DNA of 32,538 nt from Candidatus Zixiibacteriota bacterium (GTDB lineage: Bacteria; Zixibacteria; MSB-5A5; UM-FILTER-46-8). Made by a program: the position numbers and the translations under genes. Below the pieces are notes generated by a model. The model worked only from the letters and a program-made list of their open reading frames with translations, made no database searches and was not told the origin of the DNA. This document shows positions 32,091-32,538 of the stretch, one piece after another (within the stretch, counting starts at the first letter, position 1; each line of letters begins with the position of its first letter). Location: assembly GCA_014730345.1 (NCBI GenBank), contig WJIJ01000200.1:1-32538 (forward strand), given 5' to 3'.

Positions 32091-32538
32091 ATGACCAAGC
32101 TTGAAAGAGCCGCGAAAGTAGCAGTAAATAGTTGTATGTTTATAAAAGAGGGCGAAACCGTTCTGATTATTGTGGACGAGCCCAAACGGAAAATTGGCGA
32201 AGTTCTTTTTACAGCTTCTAAAAAGGCGGGCGCCGAAGTATTGATGGTTGAGATTATTCCCCGCGATGCCGACGGAGAGGAGCCGCCTAAACCGGTGGCC
32301 GATTTAATGAAAAAAGTAGATGTGGTCATGGCGCCGACATCGAGGTCGCTTTCACATACGAACGCCCGCCGCGCCGCCACCAGGGCGGGTGTGCGCGTAG
32401 CGACATTGCCGGGAATCACCGAGGAAACCATGACCCGGGCATTGAACGCCGACTACGAAAAAGTTGCTAAACGTTCCAACACGCTTGCGAAACTCCTTTC
32501 CAAAGGAAATTCAGCCAGGATTACAACGCCATCGGGCA
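32091..32538 (+). CDS. Aminopeptidase-like protein, N-terminal part (cut by window end)
   Basis: The first 149 residues are visible; the gene runs off the window. The N-terminal fold (LERAAKVAVNSCMFIKEGETVLIIVDEPKRKIGEVLFTASKKAGAEV, then KKVDVVMAPTSRSLSHTNARRAATRAGVRVATLPGITEETM) is the pattern of proteins annotated as M29-like or leucyl aminopeptidases and the related 2,5-dihydroxypyridine dioxygenase group. The metal-binding residues of that group lie in the missing C-terminal half, so the function cannot be confirmed. The ATG at 32091 has GGAAAGGA about eight bases upstream. An ATG at 32075 opens a different frame that closes quickly. Confidence 0.65.
   Translation, partial: MTKLERAAKVAVNSCMFIKEGETVLIIVDEPKRKIGEVLFTASKKAGAEVLMVEIIPRDADGEEPPKPVADLMKKVDVVMAPTSRSLSHTNARRAATRAGVRVATLPGITEETMTRALNADYEKVAKRSNTLAKLLSKGNSARITTPSG

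Noticed and set aside
1..32538. CRISPR arrays, tRNA/rRNA genes, insertion sequences, toxin-antitoxin or defence genes
   Set aside because: I looked through all gaps on both strands; they are short and show no repeat-spacer pattern, no cloverleaf, no transposase and no terminal inverted repeats.

Overview
The window is a gene-dense stretch of chromosome from a diderm (Gram-negative type) bacterium. An outer membrane is implied by a TolC/adaptor/RND export set, an Omp85-type beta-barrel and several lipobox proteins. A complete bacillithiol set (bshC, bshA, bshB1), RNase HIII, NrdR and TatC in a moderate-GC diderm fit a lineage of the FCB superphylum or a nearby candidate phylum such as Zixibacteria. 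That placement is inferred from gene content and protein flavour, not from a phylogeny. There is no rRNA, tRNA, CRISPR array, transposase or prophage gene. Every gene but one is on the + strand, and no gap between genes exceeds about 210 bases.

Layout. (1) 1-7.1 kb, protein quality control: dnaK, an FmdB-type zinc ribbon closed by a clear terminator, then a small J-domain protein, RNase HIII, clpB and a TPR-like lipoprotein packed head to tail. (2) 7.2-8.0 kb: a lone minus-strand methyltransferase. (3) 8.1-13.7 kb: a tight probable operon rpiB-glyA-thiamine-binding protein-cutA-PPC domain-SAM hydrolase-dCMP deaminase-nrdR-tatC, with overlapping start and stop codons. It combines one-carbon supply, dUMP supply and deoxynucleotide control. 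(4) 13.8-14.8 kb: a UbiA-type prenyltransferase with its own promoter. (5) 14.9-18.8 kb: a three-module outer-membrane protein (zincin + TolB-like propeller + Omp85 barrel) coupled to a PQQ-propeller lipoprotein. (6) 18.9-22.8 kb: a HEAT-repeat protein, an endonuclease III homologue behind a near-consensus promoter, and a CorA-type transporter. (7) 22.9-32 kb: TolC-adaptor-RND pump genes running straight into bshC-bshA-bshB1, then the start of an aminopeptidase-like gene with its own promoter, cut by the window end.

The least ordinary items are an NrdR with two full, diverged tandem ATP-cones (about 252 residues instead of about 150), the zincin-propeller-Omp85 fusion paired with a BamB-like lipoprotein, the compact J protein with half of a DnaJ zinc finger, and the linkage of an RND efflux operon to bacillithiol synthesis. 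I saw no wholly unknown multi-gene system. The duplicated-cone NrdR and the outer-membrane fusion pair are the best candidates for undescribed biology.
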